From: Candidatus Saganbacteria bacterium | GTDB taxonomy: Bacteria; Margulisbacteria; WOR-1; XYC2-FULL-46-14; WPAF01 | DNA length: 64,000 nucleotides | Assembly (NCBI GenBank): GCA_009772965.1 | Contig: WPAF01000008.1 | Coordinates: 19,793 to 83,792, forward strand | Reading direction: 5' to 3' | In this document: positions 48,797-58,596 of the stretch, in pieces | Layout of the letters: every line of letters begins with the position of its first letter | Numbering within the stretch: position 1 is the first letter of the stretch | Program-made: the position numbers and the translations under genes | Notes under the pieces: generated by a model | Told to the model about the DNA's origin: nothing | Seen by the model: only the letters and a program-made list of their open reading frames with translations | Database searches by the model: none

Positions 48797-50995
48797 TTAT
48801 CTTGCCCGAAACCTTCTCATCATCAGCGAATTGGTAACAACTGAGACCGAGCTAAAGGCCATGGCCGCGCCAGCTATTATTGGATTTAAAAGAAAACCGG
48901 TAAAAGGATACAAAATTCCTGCCGCAATGGGGACACCCAATGCATTGTAAAAAAACGCCCAAAAAAGATTTTGTTTGATTTTTTTCATGGCATAATTGCT
49001 TAAATCAATTGCAGCTACAACGTCGCGCAGGTCTTCTTTTACCAGCACAATGTCGCCAGCTTCAATGGCAACATCAGTGCCTGATCCTATGGCAATCCCA
49101 ATATCAGCCTGCGCAAGTGCGGGAGCATCATTTATCCCGTCGCCAACTATTGCCACCCTCTTGCCTCCTGCCTGCAATATTTTAATTTTCTCCGCCTTGT
49201 CCTGAGGCAAAACCTCAGCCATTATCTTGTCGATGCCAACTTGTTTTGCAATTGCCTCCCCCGTTCTTTTGTTATCCCCTGTTATCATTACAACTTCTAT
49301 CCCGCGCTGGCGTAATTCTTTGATCGCTTCTTTTGAATATTGCTTTAGTGTGTCCGCCACAGCAACCAGCCCAATAACTGAGTTGTTTTTTGCCACAATC
49401 ATTGTTGTTTTTCCCTGTGATTCAAGTTCCTGGATTTTATTTTCAAAATCGGAAAATGCTATATTTTTTTCCGCCATCAACTTTCGGTTGCCAAGTAAAA
49501 TCGTTTCATTGTTTAAAGTTGCTTCTATCCCTTTTCCGGAAATTGAATTAAAACTTTGCGGATCCGGGACATTTATGCCTTTTGCTTTTTTTAAAATCGC
49601 TTCAGCCAGCGGATGCTCCGATTTTTTTTCCGCTACTGCGGCGTAAAATAATACTTCGTTGCCGCCAATTAGGTCAGTCACCTCGGGCTTTCCCTTAGTC
49701 AATGTCCCTGTTTTATCAAAAACTATAACTTTTATCTCGCCGGCTTTTTGGAGCGCGGCCGCGCTTTTTATCAATATGCCATGTTCCGCGCCAATGCCTG
49801 TGGCAACCATCACCGCTGTTGGTGTTGCAAGGCCAAGGGCGCATGGGCAGGCAATTATCAGCACTGTTATAAATGCGGTCAGCGCAAAAGCAAAGCCCTG
49901 TCCAGCCAACAGCCAAATAATAAAAGTTGCTATACCGATTAAAACTACTGCCGGCACAAAATACGCGGAGATTTTATCCGCTAGCTCCTCTATGGGCGCT
50001 TTGCTGCCCTGTGCTTCTTCTACAAATTTTATTACCTGAGCCAAAAAAGTATCGCTTCCGATTTTCTCGGCCTTAAAAGTAAATGATCCTGTTTTATTTA
50101 TTGTCGCTCCAATTGCCTTGTCCCCTGCTTTTTTTTCAACTGGGAGACTTTCCCCTGTAACCATAGATTCTTCAACGCTGGAATAACCATCAATAACAGT
50201 CCCATCAACAGGAATTTTTCCTCCCGGCTTTACCACAACAATATCGCCAATTTTAACTTCCTCAATTCGGATTTCGACTTCTTTTCCATCCCTCATAACC
50301 AGGGCAGTCTTGGCCTGAAGCCCTATTAGTTTTTTAATTGCCTCAGATGTCCGGCCTTTTGCTATCGCTTCAAAATATTTCCCTAATAAAATAAAAGTGA
50401 TGAGGAACCCCGCTACTTCATAATACAGGTCGCTCATGCCAAAAGAAGAATTGCCAAGCCAAATAGCGCAAGTAACATAAAAGCTGTAAAGGTAGGCAGC
50501 CCCAACCCCGAGAGAAACCAGCGTATCCATATTAGCGGTTTTAGTTTTTATTAAAGAAATAATTCCGCGTGTAAAAAAAATACTTCCAAAGAACAAGATT
50601 GGCGTAGTTAAAATAAATTCAATTGTTGCGGCATTCCGCATGGCAAACTCCGGCATGGGCCAGGCAAAAAGCAGATGAAACATATAATACAAAAGAGGCA
50701 CGCTTAAAACCAACGAACCAATAAAACGTTTACTAAGATTTCCTATTTCTTTTTCCCGCGCTTTTTTTTCAGTGTCGTCTTCAATTGGCGTGTAGCCAGT
50801 GGCTTTGATAATTTTTTCAATCGCCTGGATATCAGTAATTGCCGTGTCATATTCCACAACTGCTTTTTCTGACGCAAAGTTGACATTTGCTGAAATTACC
50901 CCTTTAAAGCTTCTTAATGCCGTCTCAATAGCCAAAACACATGAAGCACAGGTCATGCCGGAGATGGAAATTACTATTTTTTTTGTTTTATTCAT
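48797..50995 (-). CDS. copA: Copper-exporting P1B-type ATPase
   Basis: 732-aa P-type ATPase. It has one N-terminal heavy-metal domain (G-M-T-C-A-S-C, about 14-20), paired transmembrane helices, actuator loop T-G-E-S, the [11 protein letters not shown] intramembrane site for Cu(I), phosphorylation loop D-K-T-G-T-L-T, nucleotide-domain S-E-H-P-L-A-E-A-I and hinge [10 protein letters not shown]. All essential residues are present. It is the last gene on this strand after the YgjP peptidase, but its own -10 lies six bases before the ATG, so it can be expressed separately. Confidence 0.97.
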   Translation of the reverse strand: MNKTKKIVISISGMTCASCVLAIETALRSFKGVISANVNFASEKAVVEYDTAITDIQAIEKIIKATGYTPIEDDTEKKAREKEIGNLSKRFIGSLVLSVPLLYYMFHLLFAWPMPEFAMRNAATIEFILTTPILFFGSIFFTRGIISLIKTKTANMDTLVSLGVGAAYLYSFYVTCAIWLGNSSFGMSDLYYEVAGFLITFILLGKYFEAIAKGRTSEAIKKLIGLQAKTALVMRDGKEVEIRIEEVKIGDIVVVKPGGKIPVDGTVIDGYSSVEESMVTGESLPVEKKAGDKAIGATINKTGSFTFKAEKIGSDTFLAQVIKFVEEAQGSKAPIEELADKISAYFVPAVVLIGIATFIIWLLAGQGFAFALTAFITVLIIACPCALGLATPTAVMVATGIGAEHGILIKSAAALQKAGEIKVIVFDKTGTLTKGKPEVTDLIGGNEVLFYAAVAEKKSEHPLAEAILKKAKGINVPDPQSFNSISGKGIEATLNNETILLGNRKLMAEKNIAFSDFENKIQELESQGKTTMIVAKNNSVIGLVAVADTLKQYSKEAIKELRQRGIEVVMITGDNKRTGEAIAKQVGIDKIMAEVLPQDKAEKIKILQAGGKRVAIVGDGINDAPALAQADIGIAIGSGTDVAIEAGDIVLVKEDLRDVVAAIDLSNYAMKKIKQNLFWAFFYNALGVPIAAGILYPFTGFLLNPIIAGAAMAFSSVSVVTNSLMMRRFRAR

Positions 50996-51001
50996 GCTGG
51001 A

Positions 51002-51007
51002 ATTATA
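51002..51007 (-). promoter_or_regulatory. -10 box of copA, predicted leaderless start
   Basis: Minus-strand TATAAT (51007-51002) exactly six bases before the copA ATG (50995). No ribosome-binding site lies between, so the mRNA probably starts at the initiation codon. No strong -35 is seen. Confidence 0.6.
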
Positions 51008-51044
51008 CTCTGAGCGGGGAAAGTTTTCTAGCTTTGCAAAGCTA

Positions 51045-51704
51045 CTATAAATATAATTTTCCGCCGTTATCTTTCAGCCATTTTCTGCAATTTTTATAAT
51101 CGGGCATAAATACGCTGACCTTGTCCCAAAATCTTCTTGAATGGTTCCTCTCTGAAAGATGGACTAACTCATGGATTACAACATAATCAACAACCCGTTG
51201 GGGTGCCATGATAAGCTTCCAGCTAAAATTAAGGTTTCCTTTAAAGCTGCATGATCCCCAGCGGCTTTTTGCTCCAGTAATTGAAATTCTTGCGTATTTT
51301 AATCCAGCCATTTCAGCATAAAGCTTGGCTCTATTATTTATTATCTCTTTTGTCTGCTTTCTATACCATTTTTCAAATATTTTTTTTGCGTTTAGTAAAT
51401 ATCGCCCGGAAAGCTTAAATTCCATGCCATTAAAAACAAGAGGATCGTTTGCATCTAAAAATACTTGTAATTTATACAATTCCCCCAAATACAAGAATGT
51501 TTCTCCAGAGGCAAACTCCCGCTTAACAACAGGGACAAACCTTTCCCTGGCTAATTTTTGTTTTTTTATTATCCATGGTAGTTTTTTTTGTATGGCTTGA
51601 TGAATTATTTCCTCAGGGATTTTTTCTGGTGCGCGGACAATAATGCTTGAATCAGGAGCTATCTGCAATGTCAGTGATTTTCGCTTAGAACGGATAATTA
51701 TCAA
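51045..51704 (-). CDS. YgjP-like M48-type metallopeptidase (DUF45)
   Basis: 219 aa. The zinc site is V-I-H-E-L-V-H-L followed by N-H-S-R-R-F-W with the third ligand region, and the family block S-R-W-G-S-C-S precedes it. Members are soluble putative proteases of unknown substrate, often near R-M loci. It starts 2 bases after the stop of the sensor kinase gene, so it is in one operon with cutA and the kinase. Confidence 0.93.
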   Translation of the reverse strand: MIIIRSKRKSLTLQIAPDSSIIVRAPEKIPEEIIHQAIQKKLPWIIKKQKLARERFVPVVKREFASGETFLYLGELYKLQVFLDANDPLVFNGMEFKLSGRYLLNAKKIFEKWYRKQTKEIINNRAKLYAEMAGLKYARISITGAKSRWGSCSFKGNLNFSWKLIMAPQRVVDYVVIHELVHLSERNHSRRFWDKVSVFMPDYKNCRKWLKDNGGKLYL

Positions 51705-51706
51705 TT

Positions 51707-53137
51707 TTATTTCGCCGCTGGAAGTAAAATGACAAACGAAGCCCCCTCCCCTAATTTGCTCTCAACCGATATTTTACCGCCTTCCCTCTCAACAATCTTT
51801 TTTATAAGGGCCAGACCCAAACCAACCCCCTCAACCTGCCCGGTAAAAAATTTTTCAACCTGGTAGAATTTACCGAATACTTTTTCAAAATCTTCAGAGG
51901 GAATGCCAACGCCATTATCAGAAAATCGAACCTTTAAAAAGCCTGCTTCCTGCGAAACTGCTGCAGTTATTTCAATAGCGGCCTTATCGTTAAACTTAAC
52001 GGCATTATCGACTAAGTTATAAAATATCAGTTCAAGTTTTCTTTCTATTATTTTTACTTTAGGAATTCCAGTTTGGAACTCTTTTTTGAAATTTATCTTT
52101 TTATTTGAGTAATTATTTTGTGCTTTTTCAAAATATCCGCCAATATATTCCGGGAGATCAATCAATATCGCTTCTTCCCCTTCCTGTTTTTCCCCAAATT
52201 CAATAAAGGTCAATAGCTTATCAAATAATACATTAAGCTTGCTGATGTTTTGGGATATCCCGCTGATCATTTTAACTTGGTCTTCCCCTGCTTTGGCTTT
52301 TATCCCGTCGGCAAGCAAGCCAAACATGCCGCTGACCACGGTCAGCGGGGTTCTTAATTTATGGGAAACAAGAGAGAGGAAGTTTTGGCTCATGGTTTCT
52401 TCTATCATTTTCTTTGTCACGTCTCTCGCCACAAAAATAATGTTTAACAATTTGTTGTCAGGCGCTTTTATGAAATCAACCCCAAACTCCAGGATCAATG
52501 GCTTGCTGTCGCCTTTTCTCTCTGCGGTAAAAGCGGATTTTTCATTTTTCACTAAATCATCTTTGGTGGTTGAAACATTGAACTGGCTGAAAATTTGGCC
52601 AATAAAATCCATTTCAGCAAAATCCGTGATATTTAAAAGTCTTTTGGCAGACATATTGATTTCAACAATTTTAAAATCCGGAGAACAAACTATAACCCCA
52701 TCTCCCATGTTATAAAGGACGGTTTCAAATTTTTCTTTTTCGTTTAGCTGGCTTCGAAAATAGCTAATCCTCAGCAATGACCTTACCCTAACCAAAAGCT
52801 CAGTCTTGTCAAAAGGTTTTGGCAGGAAATCGTCGCATCCGGCCTCCATTGCCCTTACCCGATCATTTGTTTCCTGCATTGAGGAGACAATAACAACCGG
52901 CATCAGCCGAGTCCTTTCGTTCCCGCGGATTTTTTCTAAAGTTTCTATTCCTGTCATCTTTATCATCATTACATCAAGTAAGATAAGATCGGGCAAATTA
53001 TTTTTTAGCCATTCCAGCGCCTCTTCACCGCTGCCAAGCATAACCACATCATACTTGCTTGAATCAAGCAAAAACTCATACATGCTTAATATTTGCTTGT
53101 CATCATCAACACATAATATTTTCGGCTTTTTATCCAT
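51707..53137 (-). CDS. Hybrid receiver-PAS-histidine kinase
   Basis: 476 aa, soluble. The receiver domain comes first (K-I-L-C-V-D-D-D at 5-12, phospho-acceptor Asp in L-I-L-L-D-V-M-M, K-P-F switch Lys), then a PAS domain (about 140-250). The HisKA H-box is S-H-K-L-R-T-P-L (Lys in place of the usual Glu), and the HATPase domain has N-L-V-D-N-A-V-K-F, D-N-G-V-G-I-P and G-L-G-L-A. With the receiver N-terminal and no membrane helix, it probably relays a signal from another kinase. It overlaps cutA by 8 nt. Confidence 0.95.
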   Translation of the reverse strand: MDKKPKILCVDDDKQILSMYEFLLDSSKYDVVMLGSGEEALEWLKNNLPDLILLDVMMIKMTGIETLEKIRGNERTRLMPVVIVSSMQETNDRVRAMEAGCDDFLPKPFDKTELLVRVRSLLRISYFRSQLNEKEKFETVLYNMGDGVIVCSPDFKIVEINMSAKRLLNITDFAEMDFIGQIFSQFNVSTTKDDLVKNEKSAFTAERKGDSKPLILEFGVDFIKAPDNKLLNIIFVARDVTKKMIEETMSQNFLSLVSHKLRTPLTVVSGMFGLLADGIKAKAGEDQVKMISGISQNISKLNVLFDKLLTFIEFGEKQEGEEAILIDLPEYIGGYFEKAQNNYSNKKINFKKEFQTGIPKVKIIERKLELIFYNLVDNAVKFNDKAAIEITAAVSQEAGFLKVRFSDNGVGIPSEDFEKVFGKFYQVEKFFTGQVEGVGLGLALIKKIVEREGGKISVESKLGEGASFVILLPAAK

Positions 53138-53453
53138 TTTTTACCGCTCCTTTGAGCCAATTTATATAATCTTTGCTCCCATCAGTAATCGGCACCGCAA
53201 TAATTTCTGGAACCTTATAAGGATGGATTTTGATAATCTCTTTTTCTGCTTTCTTAAATAAACTGCTTTTGCTCTTGATAATGCACAGCCATTCTTTTGA
53301 TTTTTCTTTTTTATTTTTCCACCAATAATGGCTTTCTATCAGCCCTAATATTTGCACGCAGGCAGCTAGTTTTTTATCTAGTAAAGAACTGGCTATTTTC
53401 TCGCAATCGGATTTTTTCCCGGCTGTTATTGTTATTTGGATATATTTCGCCAC
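53130..53453 (-). CDS. cutA: Divalent-cation tolerance protein CutA
   Basis: 107-aa CutA1 trimer-forming protein: I-T-I-T-A-G-K-K-S-D-C-E-K-I-A-S-S-L-L-D-K-K-L-A-A-C-V-Q and the W-W-K-N-K-K-E-K-S-K-E-W block with H-P-Y-K-V-P-E-I. It is linked to copper tolerance in enterobacteria, although its real role is unclear. Its presence in one array with copA is consistent with a metal theme. Confidence 0.95.
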   Translation of the reverse strand: MAKYIQITITAGKKSDCEKIASSLLDKKLAACVQILGLIESHYWWKNKKEKSKEWLCIIKSKSSLFKKAEKEIIKIHPYKVPEIIAVPITDGSKDYINWLKGAVKNG

Positions 53454-53495
53454 GAAGATATTATACCAAAGAGGAATGATTTAGACGAAGGTTAA

Positions 53496-54539
53496 TTATG
53501 CAACTTTCATGAAAGGAGGGAGCTCGATTCTTTCTTTTGTCTGTGGATTCGATCTTACAAATGGAATAGCTTCTTTTTCTTTTTTGGGGCTGGGCTTAAA
53601 GCCAGTAGCGATAACTGTCACAACCACATCGCCTTGGAGCTTTTCATCAATAACCGCGCCAAAAATAATATTGGCATCAGGATCAACCGCGTTATAAATA
53701 ACTTCTGCCGCATCGTTTACTTCGTGCAGGGTAAGATCAGAGGAGCCGGTAACATTTAAAATAACCCCTTTGGCTCCGGTAATAGTTTCTTCAAGAAGCG
53801 GGGATGAAATTGCCTGCTCGGCCGCCGAAACCGCCCTATTTTCTCCAGATCCGGTGCCAATGCCCATCATAGCTGAGCCGGCCTCAAACATAATAGTCCT
53901 GACATCCGCAAAATCTAGGTTAATCAACCCCGGAATAGTAATTAAATCGGAAATGCCTTTTACTCCCTGCCTTAAAACATCATCAGCAACTTTAAAGGCT
54001 TCAATTATTGAGGTTTTTCTTTCAACCACCTGCAAAAGCTTGTCGTTTGGAATTACAATTAACGCGTCAACTTTTTCTTTTAATAGTGCCAGTCCTGATT
54101 CTGCCTGGGAAATTCTTACCGGTCCCTCAAACCTGAATGGCTTGGTGACAACAGCAATTGTTAATATCCCCAGCTCCTTTGAAACTTCAGCAAAAACCGA
54201 TGATGCCCCAGTTCCAGTTCCTCCACCCATTCCGGCAGTTAAAAACACCATATCGGCGCCCTGAAGCGCTTCTTTGATTTGTTCTCTTGATTCTTCGGCC
54301 CCTTTTTGCCCCACCTCCGGATTGGATCCCGCGCCAAGACCCCGAGTAAGCTTTACCCCAATTTGAAGCCGGTTATCGGCAAGAGAAACGGATAAGGCCT
54401 GAAGATCGGTATTGACACCCCAAAACTCAACGCCTTTAACGCCCGAACCAATCATGCGATTAACCGCGTTAGTGCCGCCCCCGCCAATGCCGAATACTTT
54501 TATGGTCGCGAAGTTTTTTCCGTCGTGGTTCATCATCAT
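53496..54539 (-). CDS. ftsZ: Cell division protein FtsZ
   Basis: 347-aa tubulin-like GTPase forming the division ring. The nucleotide site motifs [20 protein letters not shown] and the synergy loop N-L-D-F-A-D-V are intact. The linker is very short, ending E-L-P-P-F-M-K-V-A, which probably serves as the C-terminal partner-binding peptide. Three consecutive ATGs occur at the start; the first (54539) is six bases from the -10 box. It follows ftsQ directly; no ftsA lies between them or elsewhere in the window. Confidence 0.98.
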   Translation of the reverse strand: MMMNHDGKNFATIKVFGIGGGGTNAVNRMIGSGVKGVEFWGVNTDLQALSVSLADNRLQIGVKLTRGLGAGSNPEVGQKGAEESREQIKEALQGADMVFLTAGMGGGTGTGASSVFAEVSKELGILTIAVVTKPFRFEGPVRISQAESGLALLKEKVDALIVIPNDKLLQVVERKTSIIEAFKVADDVLRQGVKGISDLITIPGLINLDFADVRTIMFEAGSAMMGIGTGSGENRAVSAAEQAISSPLLEETITGAKGVILNVTGSSDLTLHEVNDAAEVIYNAVDPDANIIFGAVIDEKLQGDVVVTVIATGFKPSPKKEKEAIPFVRSNPQTKERIELPPFMKVA

Positions 54540-54545
54540 GTTTTC

Positions 54546-54574
54546 ATTTTACTTTCATTAATTAAAACTGTCAA
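54546..54574 (-). promoter_or_regulatory. Promoter of ftsZ, predicted leaderless
   Basis: Minus-strand TTGACA (54574-54569), perfect 17-bp spacer, TAAAAT (54551-54546), then six bases and ATG. No ribosome-binding site fits between. It is among the best consensus promoters in the window. Confidence 0.85.
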
Positions 54575-54594
54575 TACTTTCACTTACTTTCACT
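54550..54594 (-). repeat. 10-bp repeats around the ftsZ promoter
   Basis: Minus-strand AGTGAAAGTA occurs as a direct tandem pair (54594-54585, 54584-54575) immediately upstream of the -35 box, with a third copy, AATGAAAGTA (54559-54550), between -35 and -10. Phasing is 25 and 35 bases between the promoter copy and the pair. This could be a regulator binding array; it does not match MraZ boxes. Confidence 0.55.
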
Positions 54595-55351
54595 TAAATT
54601 TTACCGCTGGGAAATCGGGGACTCTTACATCAATGTACTCAATATCATTTTTTTGATCTTTTAATCTTTTAAATATTGTTTCAAAAACATTTATCTTGCC
54701 GTCAATTTTATCTACACTGCCTATTTTTACTTTTAAAGTATCGTCAACAAACAGGACTATGCTGTTAACGTCAGACAAATCAATTTCAAGCCTTTTTGGG
54801 GACATATAATTCTTAAATTCAACCAGAAGTTTCGCCGCGCTTTCTCCAAACTTGCCTGACAATTTCCCTTTTTCGTCAAACCATTCCCTTCTAAGCCCGA
54901 TTAACACCGGCAAGTTAGAAATATCGGGGATTTCGATAGGTTCAGCTTCTTTTGTTTGGGGGTTGATGATAACCCCGTCTGAGTCAATTAAAACCGATTG
55001 TTCCCCTATTACAGAAACCGCAGATTCTACCCTTTCAATCACCTCAATCCTCACCCTGTCTGGGATCATCCGCCGGAATTTAACTTCTTTAACTGCGGGT
55101 ATTTTTTTTATCCTGTCTTTTGCTTTTCCAAATGAAGTTAAAAATAAGTTGTCGCCGATCGGGACACTGGCTATTTTTTTAATGCTTTCTGGATTCAAAA
55201 GCCTTGTGCCAGTTATCTCAACTTCTGAAATTTTAAATGCCGGAAGCGCGATAACTAAAGAAACTAAAGTAATAATTACCAGTGCAAAGAGGAATATTAC
55301 CGCCGTGTTTTCTTTTCGGCGCCTTTTTCTTGGTTTATTCTTTGAACGCAC
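54590..55351 (-). CDS. ftsQ: Cell division protein FtsQ/DivIB type
   Basis: 253 aa: a basic cytoplasmic start (K-N-K-P-R-K-R-R-R-K), one transmembrane helix (about 17-38), and a POTRA domain beginning F-K-I-S-E-V-E-I-T-G-T-R-L-L, then a beta domain. It recruits FtsB/FtsL in the divisome. It overlaps ddl by 17 nt; the canonical ddl-ftsQ order is conserved. Confidence 0.92.
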   Translation of the reverse strand: MRSKNKPRKRRRKENTAVIFLFALVIITLVSLVIALPAFKISEVEITGTRLLNPESIKKIASVPIGDNLFLTSFGKAKDRIKKIPAVKEVKFRRMIPDRVRIEVIERVESAVSVIGEQSVLIDSDGVIINPQTKEAEPIEIPDISNLPVLIGLRREWFDEKGKLSGKFGESAAKLLVEFKNYMSPKRLEIDLSDVNSIVLFVDDTLKVKIGSVDKIDGKINVFETIFKRLKDQKNDIEYIDVRVPDFPAVKFK

Positions 55352-56264
55352 TTTGAAGAATCCTTAATATAAGCGCATCAAAGGAAATACCAGCGTGCTT
55401 TGCCTCTGCCGGAAGGTCTGAAAGGTCTGTCAGCCCGGGAATTGTATTTACCTCATGCACAAATGGAACATGTTCTGATGAAACAATAATATCCACCCTG
55501 GAAAGCCCTTTACACTTGAGCGCCCGGTGAGCTTTTAGCGCTGTATCCTGCGTTTTTTTATAAAGCGGTTTTGATAATCTTGCCGGCAAAATAAATTCCG
55601 TCTTGCCGGCGGTATACTTTGCTTCAAAATCATAAAAATCCGCTTTTGGCGCAAGCTCAAGGATCGGCAAAGCTTGTTCATCTAAAATGCCGACAGTCAC
55701 TTCTTTTCCTTTAATGTATTCTTCAACAAACACATCCCCGAAATTATCTACTGCCGATTTAAGTATCCCTTCAAGGTTATCCCCTTCTTTTACAATCGTC
55801 ACCCCAACGCTTGACCCTTCTGAAACCGGTTTAACGACCACAGGAAATGGAAATGTTTTTTGGATGCGTTCCGCTTCTTTTTTAATATCAACCGTTTTAT
55901 CAATTTCAGAAAAGTTGGGGGTTGGAATCCCTTTTGCCTGGAATATCCTTTTTGCCTGGACTTTATCCATCGCCAAAGCTGAAGCTAAAACCCCTGATCC
56001 GGTATATTTTATGCCGGCCAATTCAAGCAATCCCTGCACGCAGCCGTCTTCGCCAAATTTACCGTGAAGAGCGATAAAAACAACATCAATTTTATTTTTC
56101 AGCAATTTTGCGGTTAATTGGTCTTCTAAATCCATCTGATAAACATGCTTAAATCCCTGGTTCTTCAAGGAATTGATAACGTTCTTTCCCGAACGCAGAG
56201 AAACTGCCCTTTCACTTGACCTGCCGCCCATAAGCACGGCAATTTTTAATTTGTCTTTATTCAT
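55335..56264 (-). CDS. ddl: D-alanine--D-alanine ligase
   Basis: About 309-aa ATP-grasp ligase forming D-Ala-D-Ala for peptidoglycan. It contains V-L-M-G-G-R-S-S-E-R-A-V-S-L, H-G-K-F-G-E-D-G-C-V-Q-G, the V-V-K-P-V-S-E-G-S-S-V-G-V loop and E-V-N-T-I-P-G-L-T. The ATG at 56264 is preferred over a start six codons upstream because it gives the canonical N-terminus. It overlaps queD by 8 nt. Confidence 0.96.
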   Translation of the reverse strand: MNKDKLKIAVLMGGRSSERAVSLRSGKNVINSLKNQGFKHVYQMDLEDQLTAKLLKNKIDVVFIALHGKFGEDGCVQGLLELAGIKYTGSGVLASALAMDKVQAKRIFQAKGIPTPNFSEIDKTVDIKKEAERIQKTFPFPVVVKPVSEGSSVGVTIVKEGDNLEGILKSAVDNFGDVFVEEYIKGKEVTVGILDEQALPILELAPKADFYDFEAKYTAGKTEFILPARLSKPLYKKTQDTALKAHRALKCKGLSRVDIIVSSEHVPFVHEVNTIPGLTDLSDLPAEAKHAGISFDALILRILQSAFKE

Positions 56265-56610
56265 AATACGCCGCCGAAGCATTGGGGGATTCCCAAACAG
56301 TAACTTTTATTATGGGGAGAATTTTAATCAACTTTAAATAAAGCGCCCTTGCGATGTTTTCTGAAGTCGGGTTTTCTTTTTTAAAATATCCCAATTCATT
56401 AAGGTTTGTATGGTCAAATTCGGCAAGGTTTTCCTTTAAAATACTCTTTATTTCTTTAAAATCCAACAAAAACCCTTCTTTTTTTAAGTTGCTTCCCTTA
56501 ATAAATACCTGCACTTTAAATGTATGGCCGTGAAGTTTTTCGCAGGGGCCGTCATAGCCAAAAAGCTGGTGCGCGGCAGAGAATGTATCTTCAACCATTA
56601 ATTCGAACAT
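56257..56610 (-). CDS. queD: 6-carboxy-tetrahydropterin synthase QueD-like
   Basis: 117-aa tunnelling-fold enzyme. Zinc ligands are H14, H27 and H29 (S-A-A-H and L-H-G-H) and the catalytic Cys is C23 in C-E-K-L-H-G-H. N-P-T-S-E-N-I-A and the C-terminal V-W-E-S block are present. It could serve queuosine synthesis or a PTPS-like role. Its place between murI and ddl in a cell-wall operon is unusual. Confidence 0.9.
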   Translation of the reverse strand: MFELMVEDTFSAAHQLFGYDGPCEKLHGHTFKVQVFIKGSNLKKEGFLLDFKEIKSILKENLAEFDHTNLNELGYFKKENPTSENIARALYLKLIKILPIIKVTVWESPNASAAYYE

Positions 56611-56621
56611 ACCTAATTATA

Positions 56622-57506
56622 CTACAATTTTATTTGATGGGCTCTAGGGATTGACCTGCCTAACAATTTTGACCCGAGTTCCTGGAAGTGAAGCGGCGGG
56701 CCGGTAACAACATATTCATAATTTGAACTGCCTTTATTATTACTTAACAAGTGGTTTTGAGATAATATTTTTTTCGCATCCTCTACTGCCTCAATGGCAG
56801 GGTCAATTAAAGCTACTTCCAGACCAACAATTTCGCTTATCACCCTTTTTAAATGCGGGTAATGAGTACACCCCAACACCAAAGTGTCAATTTTTTTTGC
56901 GATAAGAGGGGCTAAATATCCGCGGGCAGTTTTCCGGGTTTCTTCTGAATCAATAAACCCTCCCTCAATCAAAGGCACAAAAAGCGGACAGGCCTCAGAA
57001 AAAACTTCGGCTTCTTTTTTTAACTCTTTTATTTTATTATTATAAGAATTGGACTTGATTGTTCCCTGCGTGGCAATAACCCCTATTCTCCCGTTTTTAG
57101 AAGCCGCGACTGCTGACCTGGCTCCCGGTTCAATAAGAGAAATAATCGGGAATTCATAATTATCTTTTAGAGCCGGATATGCCATTGAAGATGAAGTGCC
57201 GCAGGCCATAATCACCATTTTTACTCCGCGATCTTTAAAATAATCCAATATCCCCCGATTTATTTCGAGGATTTCCTCATAAGGCCTGCCTCCATATGGA
57301 ACCCTTGCAGTGTCGGCAAGATAAATTACATCTTCATGCGGAAGTATTTTTATAAACTCAGAAAAAACCGTAAGCCCGCCAACTCCTGAATCAAATATTC
57401 CAATCGGTTTATCCTTATTTTTTTCGGCAATGTCTGATTTTTGCTCCGGCCTTTTGGATATTCTTTCGCTAAAAACCCTTTGCGCGGGGGAGATATCATT
57501 TCCCAT
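56622..57506 (-). CDS. murI: Glutamate racemase
   Basis: 294 aa; converts L-Glu to D-Glu for peptidoglycan. It has G-I-F-D-S-G-V-G-G-L-T, D-T-A-R-V-P-Y-G and the two catalytic Cys in M-A-C-G-T-S-S and L-G-C-T-H-Y-P. The N-terminus has about 33 extra residues before P-I-G-I-F-D-S; no alternative Met lies between, so the long start overlapping the amidase gene by 11 nt is kept. Confidence 0.95.
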   Translation of the reverse strand: MGNDISPAQRVFSERISKRPEQKSDIAEKNKDKPIGIFDSGVGGLTVFSEFIKILPHEDVIYLADTARVPYGGRPYEEILEINRGILDYFKDRGVKMVIMACGTSSSMAYPALKDNYEFPIISLIEPGARSAVAASKNGRIGVIATQGTIKSNSYNNKIKELKKEAEVFSEACPLFVPLIEGGFIDSEETRKTARGYLAPLIAKKIDTLVLGCTHYPHLKRVISEIVGLEVALIDPAIEAVEDAKKILSQNHLLSNNKGSSNYEYVVTGPPLHFQELGSKLLGRSIPRAHQIKL

Positions 57507-58596
57507 TAAAAAAGTCCTCTATCCCCATGGTAATATCCCTGGCTAATTCTTTTTGGAAGCTTTTGGAGTTTATCAGCAAGCCATCCTGGAAATGCGTCAT
57601 ATAAATCGGCTCAACAATTATTGCCGGCATATATGAATGATGTATTGTATACAACATAGTCTTCCTAAGCCCCCTATCCTGCCTTCTTATCCCTTTTAAA
57701 ATCCTTTTATGGACAGCACTCGCCAAATTATAACTCTCGCTTGTATAATAATGAGTTTCCGTCCCGTTGGCTTTTGCGTTGAACATAGAATTAAAATGGA
57801 CGCCAATATAAGCATCAGCTCCAATGCTGTTATTAAATTCAACAATATCTTTTAATTGCACCTTTTTATCAGATCTCCTGATCATATATACTTTGGCGCC
57901 TTTTTTCTTTAGCATATTTTCAAGAATTAAGGCAACCTTCAGGTTTATTTCCTTTTCAAAGATGCCATTGGGGCTTATAGCACCCGGGTCATTCCCCCCA
58001 TGGCCGGCATCAACAACAATTTTCTTGCCCGCCAATAAGCTTGTTGCTGGTTTTTCAATTTTTACCGCTTCAAAAGTTTCCGCGCCATCAGGTTTTTCTT
58101 TAAGGGATTTTACAAGCATTGATCTTAATTTATGCGTCACATCAACTGATTCAGTTATCCCGCCTTTTATTGCTTTCGCGGAAATTTTAACCTTTTTATC
58201 AGCCTGCTGTTTTACTGCCGATTTATTCTTGCTGATAACTTCAACCATTACGTAATCTTTGCCAAGAATCGCGGAAAAATCATATTCAATTTCACTTTTT
58301 AAATCAAATACTACCCTGGCAATCATTGGATTGGCAGAAAACTGGCCGAACCTTATTGATTGGATGCGGGGATTGTTTTCAATTTCAATGGTTTTTGCCT
58401 TGGTAACTTCGGCCCCTTTAAAATCAAAAATCAATTTATCGTTAAAAATCCTTGCTTTGGGAAGAATGTATTCTGACGTTTTTATATAAATGTTGTCGTA
58501 GTATTTGTGCTTTTCAACCTCTGCCCCGGTTATTTTAATCGCGCCAAGAGCCATCACTTGAAAAAACAATAGAAACAGGCAGATTTTTTTAAGCAT
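57496..58596 (-). CDS. N-acetylmuramoyl-L-alanine amidase (AMIN + Amidase_3)
   Basis: 366 aa with a signal peptide, an AMIN domain (about 25-130) for peptidoglycan or septal targeting, a linker, and an Amidase_3 catalytic domain: V-V-D-A-G-H-G-G-N-D-P-G-A, G-V-H-F-N-S-M and the catalytic E in I-V-E-P-I-Y. AmiC-like, cleaving septal peptidoglycan in cell separation. It overlaps cca by 8 nt and murI by 11 nt. Confidence 0.94.
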   Translation of the reverse strand: MLKKICLFLLFFQVMALGAIKITGAEVEKHKYYDNIYIKTSEYILPKARIFNDKLIFDFKGAEVTKAKTIEIENNPRIQSIRFGQFSANPMIARVVFDLKSEIEYDFSAILGKDYVMVEVISKNKSAVKQQADKKVKISAKAIKGGITESVDVTHKLRSMLVKSLKEKPDGAETFEAVKIEKPATSLLAGKKIVVDAGHGGNDPGAISPNGIFEKEINLKVALILENMLKKKGAKVYMIRRSDKKVQLKDIVEFNNSIGADAYIGVHFNSMFNAKANGTETHYYTSESYNLASAVHKRILKGIRRQDRGLRKTMLYTIHHSYMPAIIVEPIYMTHFQDGLLINSKSFQKELARDITMGIEDFFNGK

